From assembly GCA_964555935.1 (NCBI GenBank), contig CAZKUN010000082.1:1-33544 (forward strand): a stretch of DNA of 33,544 nucleotides. Reading direction: 5' to 3'. The notes beneath the pieces were generated by a model. It searched no databases. It was not told the origin of the DNA and saw only the letters and a program-made list of their open reading frames with translations. Within the stretch, counting starts at the first letter, position 1. Every line of letters begins with the position of its first letter. Shown here one piece after another: positions 8,109 to 16,218 of the stretch. The position numbers and the translations under genes were made by a program. This DNA is from CAZKUN01 sp964555935. Lineage in GTDB: Bacteria > Armatimonadota > Zipacnadia > Zipacnadales > VGFC01.

Positions 8109-9095
8109 ATGCTAGACGCGACAATCCAAAAACGCAAGACCAACGTTGCCTGGCTGTCGGTGGGCTCAAACAGCTTGCTGATCGTGCTCAAGCTGACAGC
8201 CGGCTTGTTGATCGGCTCGGTGGCGGTGATCTCCGAGGCGATCCACTCCGCCATGGATCTGCTCGCGGCTGCGATCGCGCTGGTCGCCGTGAAGAAATCC
8301 GGGCAACCGGCTGACGATGATCATCCGTGGGGGCACGCCAAGGTCGAGAACATCTCGGGCGTGCTCGAGGCGCTCCTGATTTTCGTCGCCGCCGGGTGGA
8401 TTGTCTACGAAGCTGGGAAGAAGCTCACGAACCCCGAGCCGCTCCATGCCGCGGGTTGGGGCGCGGCGGTCATGCTCGTGTCGGCGGCGGTGAATATCCT
8501 CGTGTCGGGTCGGCTGATGAATGTCGCGCGCGAAACAGAGTCAGTCGCGTTGGAGGCGGATGCGGTTCATCTCCGGACCGACGTGTGGACCTCGGCCGGC
8601 GTCATGCTCAGCCTGGCCACCATATCCATCTGCGCGCGCCTGTTCCCAGATCTGAACTTGCATTGGCTCGATCCCGCGTCGGCGATCGTTGTCGCAGTGC
8701 TCATCTGCATCGCGGCGTGGGACCTGACGGTGAAGTCGACGAAGGACCTGCTGGACTGCAGCCTGCCGCCGGAGGAAGAACAGTGGGTGCGCGAATACCT
8801 GCAGAGCCGCCGACCGTCCGTTCATGGCTTCCATCGGCTGCGCACGCGCAAGTCAGGCGCAACGCGGTTCATCGACGTGCATCTGCTGGTGGATGAGGAC
8901 CTGCACGTGTGGGAAGCCCACGAGATCGCGGAGATGGCGGCCGACGATATCCAGGAGCATCTTCCGGGATCGAACGTGACGACCCATGTCGAACCGTGCG
9001 CGGCCGAGTGCAAGGAAAGCTGCCTCGCCGGTTGTCTCCTGACCGAGGAAGAGCGCGAGCAAGTTCGGGAAACGCACGAGAGCCATTACGACTGA
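8109..9095 (+). CDS. Cation diffusion facilitator (CDF) metal efflux transporter
   Basis: This 328-residue inner-membrane antiporter exports divalent metal, probably in exchange for protons. It has about six membrane helices in residues 12-210 and a cytoplasmic C-terminal domain. The site-A metal ligands are H46xxxD50 in helix 2 ('SEAIHSAMDL') and H154xxxD158 in helix 5 ('ADAVHLRTDVW'). The double HxxxD set, not DxxxD, is the pattern of zinc-selective members. The CDF signature 'DHPWGHAKVEN' (71-81) is present. Unusually, the chain ends with a Cys-rich segment, 'CAAECKESCLAGC', after the dimerisation domain, which could bind or sense thiophilic metal. It follows the URO-D gene by 12 bases and its stop is 6 bases from the stop of the convergent gene. 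Confidence 0.93.
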   Translation: MLDATIQKRKTNVAWLSVGSNSLLIVLKLTAGLLIGSVAVISEAIHSAMDLLAAAIALVAVKKSGQPADDDHPWGHAKVENISGVLEALLIFVAAGWIVYEAGKKLTNPEPLHAAGWGAAVMLVSAAVNILVSGRLMNVARETESVALEADAVHLRTDVWTSAGVMLSLATISICARLFPDLNLHWLDPASAIVVAVLICIAAWDLTVKSTKDLLDCSLPPEEEQWVREYLQSRRPSVHGFHRLRTRKSGATRFIDVHLLVDEDLHVWEAHEIAEMAADDIQEHLPGSNVTTHVEPCAAECKESCLAGCLLTEEEREQVRETHESHYD

Positions 9096-9101
9096 CGCGG
9101 C

Positions 9102-12100
9102 CTACCGCACCTCGAATGCTGCCTCCGCCGTCTTGCTCACCACCGGCAGCTCCGCGCGGATTGTCCACTCGCCTGGCGCCGCATTGATGGCGATGGGCAC
9201 GTCGACCTTTAGTTCGCCCCCCTCCACGGCAAACGAGCCGCCATATCTGGCCCTCTCGACGCCATCGGCATCGGTCACCGCGACCTCCACGAGATGCAGC
9301 CCTGAGCACGCGTCGCCCTTCTCACCGGTCACTCGGACCGTGTAGGCGAGACCATCTCCACGCGTCGCGCTTTGGTCCACGCTGATTGACAGCCTTGCCG
9401 GGCGCTCCGGGTAGAGCGCGATCATTGTCGATTGGCGCGCGGGAAGCTGAGTGCTGATCCTGATCCCGTCGCCGCTCTTCCGCAGGAGCCTGCCGGCCGG
9501 TTTCATCTCGCGCAGGTCGGCCGCGAAACTGAATGGATGGGCGATGTTTGGCACGCGCACGTCCGCCCGGCGCGGCTCGTCGTCGTGATTGGTGATGATC
9601 AGAAGCGTCGCGTCGCCGTTCGTTCGCGCGCCGACCTCGATCTGCGCGAGGTCGTCGTCGGCGACTGCCGTTGGCGCTATCGCACCGTCCGCGAAGATCC
9701 CTCGTATTCTCTCGTGCCACTCGCCGAATGCCTTCGGGTCGGCGATGTTCGGACTGAGGGCGTCGTTGCCTTCGATGATCTCCTTCAGCATTTCCTCGAC
9801 GTCGCCGTCGAGTTGGACGATGCCATCCGGCCACCCGATGGGCGCGCCGGTCTCGTCGGTCGCGAGCGCCTCGCCATCGACGATGAGCATCCCTCCGCCC
9901 TCAACGAAGCGCGTGATGGCATCGAACGTGCCCCTCGCCAGCAGGTGCGTCCGAAGCACGACGAGGGCCTCGAGCGACTCCGAAATTCCCGCTTCCAGCA
10001 GGACTTCCTCGTGGAGCAGGTCGACGTCGCCGAAGGCGCTGTTGAGCAGCGCGTAGGTGTAGTGTGGGACGGCGTAGCCATTCTCGATCTTCGCCTGCGT
10101 CATCGGGTAGAGCATCGCTACGGGCGCCGCGGGCCGGTCCATCTTCAGCAGCATCGGTCCGATCCGGCGGATGCGCGGCAGCTCGCGGGCTAAGTGCTCC
10201 CAGCGTTGGGGACGGGATTGGATGCCCGTGCCGAAGGGGCGGTTGATGAATGAGTTGAGGTAGGTCACGCCCTGGCCGATTGCCGTGTACGCGCACTCAG
10301 CCGACGCCTCGGGCGGGTTGGTCTGGAACGGGTAATTGCGGTCGTCGAGTTCGACGTAGAACCCATACGGCTTGTCCAGATGCTGGGCGACGTTGCGCTG
10401 AAATGCCTGACAGTAGTTCGCCTGCACCATGCGGATCTTCTGCGAGGCGGGATAGAAGTATGGGTAGACGTCGAAGTCAATGCGGTCGACGTGTCGCGAC
10501 CACTTCAGCACGTCCTCCTGCCCCGAGAATGCTCGCCCATAACCGAGCCCCGGCGAGCAGTAAGTGAGCAGCAAGTCCCAGTCCCGATCGACCTCGCGCT
10601 TGATGGCGTGGCCCTGCCGATACTCCTCCGCGACGTAGTCGCCGATGAACTGAGCCACGTGCAGCCGCGCGAGGGGGTCGTCGCCGACCTCGGCCAGCGG
10701 CCGGAGGTCCTCGCCGTAGCGCTCCTTGAATGCTCGCCGCGCGTGTTCACCGATGTTCAGGTCGTCGATCCCCGCGAGGGGTTCGTCTATTACCTTCACG
10801 CTGATCAGCCTCGGGTTGCCGTCGGCGACGGTGAGGTAGGGCTGGATGTGCCGACGGGTCGCCTCAAGAGAATCGGGGGAGAAGGGGCTTGGGTCGCCCG
10901 ACCCGTTCCGCGACAGGCGCGTGGTGTGGGTGTACTCGTGGATGCTCGCCATGCCCTTGGCGAAGGCGTAGCCCTCGGAGAAGGCATCCAACTGCTCGGA
11001 CGCGCGGGTGATTCGCTCCTTCGCGAAGCGCGTCGATCCGGTGTACGCGAGCGTGTTGAAGCCCACGCGCCAGAGGTCGTCCGCGCGCGCCGCCACGCCG
11101 GCTTCGTCAAGCATGTGCCCGCCGGCGGAGACACCCAGGAGCGACATGATTGGGAAGAAGCGCGATCGATCGAGGGGATCGACCACCCAACAAGAGACGG
11201 CGTCTGTCGCGAGCGCTTCCTCGCCGGGACGCGCGAGTTCGTATGAGAGCCAGTACTGCCCGCTCTCGAGGTTAGGCAGCGTGTCCTCAAACGCGACCTC
11301 CACGTCCGCCGGTTCCGTACCGATCTCCCAGGCCGCCGTCGCGGATTCGAGGCTGTCTCCCTCAAGTAGACGGGCTGTGAGCCGCAGGCCATCGGTGGAA
11401 GGGGCGGCCGCGGACGCTGGGGGATGGATCTCAAACGCGATGACGTAACGGTCGCCTTGCTTCGCCGCCTGTCCGGCGAGAGGGCCCCCGAGTTCGAGTC
11501 GATACTGGTCCATGTCATATCTGCGCAGATCGCGCAGCCACGCGCGTCGGTCGGGCTCTGGATATCTGATGCGCAGCGGGCCGGCTTCCGTCTCGAGCGT
11601 GATGTCCAGACCTTGCGCGTCCAGCACCGTGTCGCGTCGCTCGCTTGCGTCGGGAGGGAGCACGTCCTCGCGGTCACCGTCCGGTCCGGTCGTGCGGAAC
11701 GGCGTGCCCGCGTACATCCCCACGGCGAAGCTCACCGTTAGCGGCATGCGATGGACGCGCGTGTCCTGGAGGAACTCATACTCGTAGGCACAGGCGACCG
11801 TGCCGCCGGGCCTGACCTCCAACTGGCGACGTACCTTGGCGATGGCGTTGTCCTCGCCGAACACGTTGCCGTCCGTTCGCGTCGCGCGGAGGATTGCCTC
11901 AGTCACGACACGCGGCAAGAAGCCCTCGGTTGCCAGTTCGTGGCTGGTGACCTCGCCGCCGCCCATGCTGTGGTACACCTCATCCGAGCCTGGCTTCAGC
12001 ACCCACACGTCCGCCATGGCGGGGAGGTCGAGCCGGAGCCCCATGTCGGGCAGCGAGATTGCGGCCGACATGCCGCTCGTTGTTATCACGGGGATGCCCG

Positions 12101-13547
12101 GCACGGAGAGTCGAGCCGCGACCTGCACGGGCCAGCCGGGAGCGAAGGCCGTGCGGCCGTGGCGGACGTAACCGTCCAGCTCAAAGCCCGCGTCTTGCGC
12201 CACGCGAGCGGGTGGCGCGGGCGTGGGAGCGCTTTCGTCTCGGACGAGCCACCGGACGATGCGCTCAAGTAGCGCGGGCGAGTGATCGCCCAGGTAGAAC
12301 TGGCGGCTTCTCGGCGTATCGATCTGAGGCCATGTCGTCAGGACCGCGGTCCGGCCCCGCTCAAGCTCGCTCACGACGAGCAGGGGCTTTTCCCCCGAGG
12401 TAAGGGCAACGGTCGCTCCGGAACGGGCTTCGACCGATGTCATCGAGCGGACTCGGCCGAGCCGCGATACGTCGAGTCCGTTGAGGACTATATGGGGTGG
12501 GTCCGGCGCTGTAACCGTGCCTCCGCCGACGTCTCCCGCTTCGGCGTTGTAGGTGATCGGCAGGGCCTCGCGGATCGGAGCTTTGAAGTCCTTGGAGTGG
12601 CGCAACGTGTTTGGTCCCGCGACGAAGAGCAGTCCCACGCCCGAGGCGACCGCATCGGCGACCCACGGCGCCTGCCTGTGGGTCAGCACGTAGGGGTCGA
12701 CGTCGAGCATGACAATGAGGTCATAGGCCAGCGTCGCGTCGAGCGTCTCCGGGAATCCCCACAAGGGGAAGTGGAGCCCGCGGAAAAGGCACGTGTCGAT
12801 TCTGGCCGAATCGCCGCCCGCTGCGGTGACGGCGTCCTCGAGCCTGAAGAACCCCTCTGCGGAGTGTTTGAGGTAGAGGATGCTGAGTTGCTCATCGGTC
12901 GAGCGGTCATGCACGGTCGGGGCGTAAGTTGCCACGGTCGGTTCGCTGGTGGCAAACCGGACGTCATCGACGCGAAGTTCGAACTCGGCATTCTCCGCGT
13001 CGACATCGTCCAGCCGGAACGTGATCTCCTGAACGCTGCCGAAGAGGGAGTTGTAGATGTTGCGCCGCGTCGGGTCGGGGGCGGTGGTGAGCGCAACATC
13101 CTGCCACTCGCCAGCGGGGAGGGGCTCGCCCGTCGACACTCGGTAGTCGGTGAAGCTCGTCGGCGAGTACCGGAGCCGCACGATGAAGCCGCCGTCGTCG
13201 TTGAGGTGGTAGCTTGACAGCCGGTACGAGAAGCTGATCGAGTCGATCAGGTGAGCGGGAACCGCATCACTCAGGAACCGCGTTATGAATACCGGTTCGG
13301 ATGACTTCGTGTCGAGCCACCGGACCTTCGCCTCCAGGACGGGGCCGCCTCGCTCGGCGTCATCAACGATGGCGAGGCCTTTCTGACCGTGTCCGCCCTC
13401 GTAGTACTCGCCCGACATGCTGGATTGCCAGCCTTCGAGCGAGCGATCCTCGAGGTCCGCGATGACGAGTTCGGCTGTCGGCGGTTGCTGCGCCCGCACT
13501 ACGTTTGCGGTGCTGATGCCCATGGCGATGCACAGGATCCAACGCAT
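9102..13547 (-). CDS. Large secreted glycoside hydrolase-like protein (clan GH-A type, GH42-like layout)
   Basis: This 1481-residue exported protein starts with a signal peptide (about 1-20, ending VRAQQ). Residues about 25-210 look like a jelly-roll carbohydrate-binding domain. About 220-430 resemble a class I glutamine amidotransferase-like fold. Beta-sandwich regions follow. About 790-1110 look like a TIM barrel with 'VKVIDEPLAG' (E922, candidate acid/base in a D-E-P version of the usual N-E-P) and 'GFYVELDD' (E1066, candidate nucleophile), spaced as in clan GH-A. Then comes a second GATase-like domain ('AMLYPMTQAKIENGY ... FVEGGGMLIVDG'), as in the trimerisation domain of GH42 beta-galactosidases, and a C-terminal beta-sandwich region. 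It probably degrades plant or algal glycans; the substrate is not readable. It may also be a non-catalytic relative. The gene is convergent with the CDF gene. Confidence 0.7.
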   Translation of the reverse strand: MRWILCIAMGISTANVVRAQQPPTAELVIADLEDRSLEGWQSSMSGEYYEGGHGQKGLAIVDDAERGGPVLEAKVRWLDTKSSEPVFITRFLSDAVPAHLIDSISFSYRLSSYHLNDDGGFIVRLRYSPTSFTDYRVSTGEPLPAGEWQDVALTTAPDPTRRNIYNSLFGSVQEITFRLDDVDAENAEFELRVDDVRFATSEPTVATYAPTVHDRSTDEQLSILYLKHSAEGFFRLEDAVTAAGGDSARIDTCLFRGLHFPLWGFPETLDATLAYDLIVMLDVDPYVLTHRQAPWVADAVASGVGLLFVAGPNTLRHSKDFKAPIREALPITYNAEAGDVGGGTVTAPDPPHIVLNGLDVSRLGRVRSMTSVEARSGATVALTSGEKPLLVVSELERGRTAVLTTWPQIDTPRSRQFYLGDHSPALLERIVRWLVRDESAPTPAPPARVAQDAGFELDGYVRHGRTAFAPGWPVQVAARLSVPGIPVITTSGMSAAISLPDMGLRLDLPAMADVWVLKPGSDEVYHSMGGGEVTSHELATEGFLPRVVTEAILRATRTDGNVFGEDNAIAKVRRQLEVRPGGTVACAYEYEFLQDTRVHRMPLTVSFAVGMYAGTPFRTTGPDGDREDVLPPDASERRDTVLDAQGLDITLETEAGPLRIRYPEPDRRAWLRDLRRYDMDQYRLELGGPLAGQAAKQGDRYVIAFEIHPPASAAAPSTDGLRLTARLLEGDSLESATAAWEIGTEPADVEVAFEDTLPNLESGQYWLSYELARPGEEALATDAVSCWVVDPLDRSRFFPIMSLLGVSAGGHMLDEAGVAARADDLWRVGFNTLAYTGSTRFAKERITRASEQLDAFSEGYAFAKGMASIHEYTHTTRLSRNGSGDPSPFSPDSLEATRRHIQPYLTVADGNPRLISVKVIDEPLAGIDDLNIGEHARRAFKERYGEDLRPLAEVGDDPLARLHVAQFIGDYVAEEYRQGHAIKREVDRDWDLLLTYCSPGLGYGRAFSGQEDVLKWSRHVDRIDFDVYPYFYPASQKIRMVQANYCQAFQRNVAQHLDKPYGFYVELDDRNYPFQTNPPEASAECAYTAIGQGVTYLNSFINRPFGTGIQSRPQRWEHLARELPRIRRIGPMLLKMDRPAAPVAMLYPMTQAKIENGYAVPHYTYALLNSAFGDVDLLHEEVLLEAGISESLEALVVLRTHLLARGTFDAITRFVEGGGMLIVDGEALATDETGAPIGWPDGIVQLDGDVEEMLKEIIEGNDALSPNIADPKAFGEWHERIRGIFADGAIAPTAVADDDLAQIEVGARTNGDATLLIITNHDDEPRRADVRVPNIAHPFSFAADLREMKPAGRLLRKSGDGIRISTQLPARQSTMIALYPERPARLSISVDQSATRGDGLAYTVRVTGEKGDACSGLHLVEVAVTDADGVERARYGGSFAVEGGELKVDVPIAINAAPGEWTIRAELPVVSKTAEAAFEVR

Positions 13548-13635
13548 GCTGGTGTCACCCTTTGCGCGACTCTTGAGGCGATTGCGGCTCTGTCCGAGGT
13601 TTCGTCAAGCGTCACGGAATGCCTGGCTTGGGCAC

Positions 13636-13670
13636 AAAAAGAGAAGAGCCACCCATGCGGGTGGCTCTTC
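13636..13670 (-). terminator. Intrinsic terminator after the pseudopilin gene
   Basis: GAAGAGCCACCC (13643-13654) and its exact complement (13659-13670) form a perfect 12-bp stem with a 4-base loop. On the minus strand it is followed by TCTCTTTTTG. It lies 29 bases past the stop of the pseudopilin gene and isolates it from the glycosidase gene downstream. Confidence 0.92.
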
Positions 13671-13699
13671 GTTGGCTCATGCGTTGCGGCGAGTGCTGA

Positions 13700-14350
13700 C
13701 TACTGGACTGTTGGATCCCAGTAGACTGCGGCGTTCAGCGCGTCCTGCTTCTGGAACTTGGCGTGCCCGTCGCCGTAGCCAACGATATAGCCGGTGTTGT
13801 GGCGGGCCGCATACTGGTTGTCGAGCAGCGGATCGGCAGGCCCCTGCGCGTAGTTGATCATAGACGCGCCGTGCGGGGTGCCGAGTGAGTTCGCGTCAGC
13901 GAAGTCGATGAGCAAGACCTTCTTCGCCGAGTCGTACATGATACCGATTGACTGACCGACGAGGGCTGAGTTCATGCCGTAGCCCGGAATGATCGTCTTG
14001 ACTTCGGGGCAGAGCAGAATATCCCAGTTGCGGGAGTACTCGAAGGTACAATCGTACCACTGGTAGCCCGGAGCCGCTACGAAGTGCGGCGCGTTGGGCC
14101 CGTTCGCCCCGGCTGCCGCGAGCGGCGCTCCATCGACGCTGACCGGGAACGTCTCGTCGAAGTCCTGGGTATACATCATTATCGCGGTGAGGAGCTGTTT
14201 CACGTTCGATGTGCAGGCCGTCTGGCGTGCCTTGGCGCGCGCGCGAGAGAAGACCGGGAACAGAATCGACGCGAGGATCGCAATGATCGCAATAACGACG
14301 AGCAACTCAATAAGGGTGAAACCGGACTGCCGGCGGAATGCCGTCCGCAT
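13700..14350 (-). CDS. Type II secretion/type IV pilin-like prepilin (DUF1559-like)
   Basis: This 216-residue protein starts with a class III leader, RRQSG|FTLIELLVVIAII, with cleavage after G10 and methylation of F11, then a hydrophobic helix and the 'ARQTACTSNVKQLLTAIMM' spine. The C-terminal part has the 'VGYGDGHAKF' motif typical of the H-x9-DG pilin families abundant in Planctomycetes and Armatimonadota. It is processed by a prepilin peptidase that is not in the window. The ATG at 14350 is chosen because AGGAGG lies 8 bases before it; an ATG two codons earlier is only 2 bases from it. No other secretion genes are near, as is usual for orphan pseudopilins in these phyla. The role could be a surface fibre or a secreted-protein display unit. 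Confidence 0.9.
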   Translation of the reverse strand: MRTAFRRQSGFTLIELLVVIAIIAILASILFPVFSRARAKARQTACTSNVKQLLTAIMMYTQDFDETFPVSVDGAPLAAAGANGPNAPHFVAAPGYQWYDCTFEYSRNWDILLCPEVKTIIPGYGMNSALVGQSIGIMYDSAKKVLLIDFADANSLGTPHGASMINYAQGPADPLLDNQYAARHNTGYIVGYGDGHAKFQKQDALNAAVYWDPTVQ

Positions 14351-14503
14351 GCTCATAGCCTCCTGCTAGATGTCTGTGGATGGTGCGACGAAGCGCCGAT
14401 GGCGATTTGACGAGCGCCGCGGTGCCGTATACGCTGAACCGTACAAACGCCCCATCTCGCTTAGGGGTCCCACTACGAGCATCCCCGAGGCGGAATGTGA
14501 CTA

Positions 14504-14533
14504 AACATACATTATGGCCGAAATCGGTGTCAA
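14504..14533 (-). promoter_or_regulatory. Candidate promoter for the pseudopilin gene
   Basis: On the minus strand TTGACA (14533-14528) and TATGTT (14509-14504) are separated by 18 bases. It is 154 bases upstream of the pilin start, which would leave a long leader, so the call is tentative. Confidence 0.4.
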
Positions 14534-14650
14534 GCTGATGCGAGTCACAGTGGCGCGTAAGAGCCCCGATTCCCGCAACCGGATGTTCAGCTTACTGAGT
14601 CAAGTGAGCGCGCCAGTGCAATCGGTTACAGGCCTGGAGGAAAAAAGACC

Positions 14651-14679
14651 TTGACACGTGTTCGGACCATTGTTATCAT
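14651..14679 (+). promoter_or_regulatory. Sigma-70 promoter of the first Rrf2 gene
   Basis: TTGACA (14651-14656, perfect consensus) and TATCAT (14674-14679) have the ideal 17-base spacer. The predicted start near 14686 falls inside the inverted repeat at 14679-14699, so a bound repressor would block it. Confidence 0.85.
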
Positions 14680-14699
14680 CTCGATCAGCTTAGTCGAGA
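14679..14699. promoter_or_regulatory. Operator-like inverted repeat O1 (Rrf2 autoregulation)
   Basis: A 21-bp imperfect palindrome with arms TCTCGA and TCGAGA sits directly on the transcription start of the Rrf2 gene, overlapping the last base of the -10 box. Its arms CTCGATC and GTCGAG recur in the same arrangement at 15195-15215. Rrf2 proteins bind palindromes of about this size, so autoregulation is likely. Confidence 0.72.
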
Positions 14700-14709
14700 A
14701 AGGCCTGAC

Positions 14710-15159
14710 ATGTCCGTCTCGCAGAAGTGCCAGTACGGGTTGCGCGCGCTCTTTCACCTGGCCAAGACTTACGGTCAGGGCCCGATCAAGATCGCCGATA
14801 TCGCGGAGAAGCAGGCAATCCCGAAGCGCTTCCTTGAGGTCATTCTCAGCCAGCTTAAGCAGGGCGGATTTGTCAGTTCGGTGCGCGGCAACGAGGGCGG
14901 TTACATGCTGGAGCGAGATCCGGAATCCCTCGCGGTCGGCGAGATCATTCGCTTCGTAGAGGGGCCCCTGGCCCCCGTAGGCTGTCTATCGAGCGAAGAC
15001 AAAACCCCGTGTCCCTTGACGGGACGGTGTATCTTCATGCCGATGTGGCAGAGGGTCCGGGAGGTTGTCGAGGATGTCTACGACAACACCACCTTCCTGG
15101 CCCTCGTTGAGCAAGAGCGGGAGTTGGTCGAGCAGTACGTTCCCCAGTATGCTATCTGA
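14710..15159 (+). CDS. Rrf2-family transcriptional regulator with three Cys (likely sulfur or Fe-S sensing)
   Basis: This 149-residue protein has the Rrf2 winged helix (residues 1-65, 'IADIAEKQAIPKRFLEVILSQL ... SSVRGNEGGYML') and a dimerisation helix. In the sensor loop C92, C101 and C107 ('CLSSEDKTPCPLTGRC') are spaced x8 and x5, similar in placement to the cluster Cys of IscR/NsrR (IscR has x5 and x5). It may bind an Fe-S cluster, or sense O-acetylserine and sulfide status as CymR does. The gene heads the sulfur-assimilation cluster; its own promoter and the region before the next gene both carry the same palindrome. An AAAGG motif precedes the ATG. The assignment to the family is firm; the ligand is inferred from context. 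Confidence 0.92.
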   Translation: MSVSQKCQYGLRALFHLAKTYGQGPIKIADIAEKQAIPKRFLEVILSQLKQGGFVSSVRGNEGGYMLERDPESLAVGEIIRFVEGPLAPVGCLSSEDKTPCPLTGRCIFMPMWQRVREVVEDVYDNTTFLALVEQERELVEQYVPQYAI

Positions 15160-15160
15160 A

Positions 15161-15186
15161 GGTCGGGCAGTCGGACCGTTTTTTTT
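15161..15186 (+). terminator. Weak terminator-like element after Rrf2
   Basis: A short GGTC/GACC stem (15161-15164, 15174-15177) is followed by eight T (15179-15186) just after the Rrf2 stop. The stem is too short for a strong terminator; it may attenuate read-through into the sulfur genes. Confidence 0.35.
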
Positions 15187-15189
15187 GAC

Positions 15190-15215
15190 TATCAACTCGA
15201 TCGAATCGGTCGAGT
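15190..15215 (+). promoter_or_regulatory. Operator O2 with -10-like element before the sulfur operon
   Basis: The 21-bp palindrome at 15195-15215 (arms ACTCGA and TCGAGT) matches O1 in CTCGATC and GTCGAG at the same spacing. As at O1, it is preceded at the same offset by a -10-like TATCAA (15190-15195). A -35 box at 17 bases is poor (GCAGTC), so an activator or an alternative promoter may be needed. The arm CGAGT is followed by a further inverted copy ACTCG (15217-15221), giving a possible third half-site. Confidence 0.65.
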
Positions 15216-15231
15216 TACTCGGTGAAGAGAA

Positions 15232-15459
15232 ATGGCCAAGGACACGGTCTACAAGAGCATAGTCAAATCGCTGAGCTGGCGAGCCATCGCGACGCTTGTT
15301 ACAATGACCGTAGCCTACGCGGTGACGAAACAGTTGGAATTCGCGGCGACCATCGGAGTCGCCGATACTATCATCAAGTTGGGCGCCTACTTCGCTCACG
15401 AACGGCTTTGGAGCCGCGTCCGCGTGGCCCAAGCCGAGACGACCGAGCACATTAACTAA
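15232..15459 (+). CDS. DUF2061 small membrane protein
   Basis: This 75-residue protein has the DUF2061 pattern: 'KSLSWRAIATLVTMTVAYAV', a second helix 'AATIGVADTIIKLGAYFAHE', and a short basic tail 'HERLWSRV'. It should form two short membrane helices. The function is unknown. In other bacteria DUF2061 genes are often beside, or fused to, sulfate-assimilation genes, and here it is first in the operon, before cysH. A role in sulfate or sulfite transport, or in anchoring, is possible but unproven. Its start is 16 bases downstream of operator O2, and it ends 19 bases before cysH. Confidence 0.85.
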   Translation: MAKDTVYKSIVKSLSWRAIATLVTMTVAYAVTKQLEFAATIGVADTIIKLGAYFAHERLWSRVRVAQAETTEHIN

Positions 15460-15478
15460 GTGGCTCAACGGGGAGACC

Positions 15479-16201
15479 ATGATGACAACGCAAGTTGCGC
15501 AGCACGAGGACATCAAGACGTTGGTTGACGGACTCAATTTCGCGGAGAAGGTCGAGCGCTCGCTCCAGCTCATCCGCGACGCGTACGATCAATTCGGCGA
15601 CCGCCTCGTCGTGGCGAACAGCCTCGGGAAGGACTCGTCCGTGGTGTGGGATCTCGCCAAGACAGTCAGCGCGAACATCCCCGGCTTCATCGTCACAACG
15701 CGGTACAAGCCCGACGAGACGAAAGAGTTCATGGCCACCGAGGTCGCGCGCTACCCGGAGTTGCGGGTCTTCAGCAACGAGGTCGACATCGCCGACAAGC
15801 TGTACCAGACGGATCCCGACACGTGCTGCGACTTGCTGAAGGTGGAGCCGACGCGCCAGGCGATCGCGGAACTGGACGTCGCCTGCTGGGTGACGGGGTT
15901 GCGCTGCACGGAGGGCCGGACGCGCACGGATTTCCAGGAGACCGAGACGCGTGACGAGCACCTGGTCAAGCTCAACCCGATCCTCATCTGGCACGAGCGC
16001 GAGATCTGGCAGTACCTGGCGCTGTATGATGTTCCCGTGAATCCGCTGTACAAGGCCGGATACCGGTCGCTCGGATGCGGTCCGTGCTCGAACATCTCGC
16101 TCGGCAACGACGAGCGCGCGGGACGCTGGATCGGCACGAGCAAGTGCGGCGGAGAGTGCGGGATCCACACGCGCCCGCTGCAGCCTGACTACCACATCTA
16201 G
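15479..16201 (+). CDS. cysH: Adenylyl-sulfate reductase, assimilatory, [4Fe-4S] type
   Basis: This 240-residue cytoplasmic enzyme reduces APS to sulfite and AMP with thioredoxin. It has the PP-loop 'NSLGKDSS' near residues 48-55 and the arginine-rich substrate loop 'TGLRCTEGRTRTDF'. Four Cys bind the [4Fe-4S] cluster: C116-C117 ('DTCCDLLKVEP') and C200xxC203 ('LGCGPC'). This CC...CxxC set separates APS-type from cluster-free PAPS-type reductases. The C-terminal catalytic motif is 'ECGIH' with nucleophile C227; an extra Cys (C223) lies four residues before it. ATP sulfurylase is not in the window. Two adjacent ATG codons (15479, 15482) are possible starts, both preceded by GGGGAGA. It is followed by tusA-like, 17 bases later. 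Confidence 0.93.
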   Translation: MMTTQVAQHEDIKTLVDGLNFAEKVERSLQLIRDAYDQFGDRLVVANSLGKDSSVVWDLAKTVSANIPGFIVTTRYKPDETKEFMATEVARYPELRVFSNEVDIADKLYQTDPDTCCDLLKVEPTRQAIAELDVACWVTGLRCTEGRTRTDFQETETRDEHLVKLNPILIWHEREIWQYLALYDVPVNPLYKAGYRSLGCGPCSNISLGNDERAGRWIGTSKCGGECGIHTRPLQPDYHI

Positions 16202-16218
16202 CGTGGGGGAGAAGCAAC

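Larger units (their letters stand above)
14357..14709. other. 353-base intergenic region between the divergent pilin and Rrf2 genes
   Basis: I see no coding sequence here. The region holds a candidate minus-strand promoter (14504-14533), the strong plus-strand promoter of the Rrf2 gene (14651-14679) and the operator-like inverted repeat (14679-14699). The remaining sequence shows no clear RNA gene or repeat. Confidence 0.6.
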
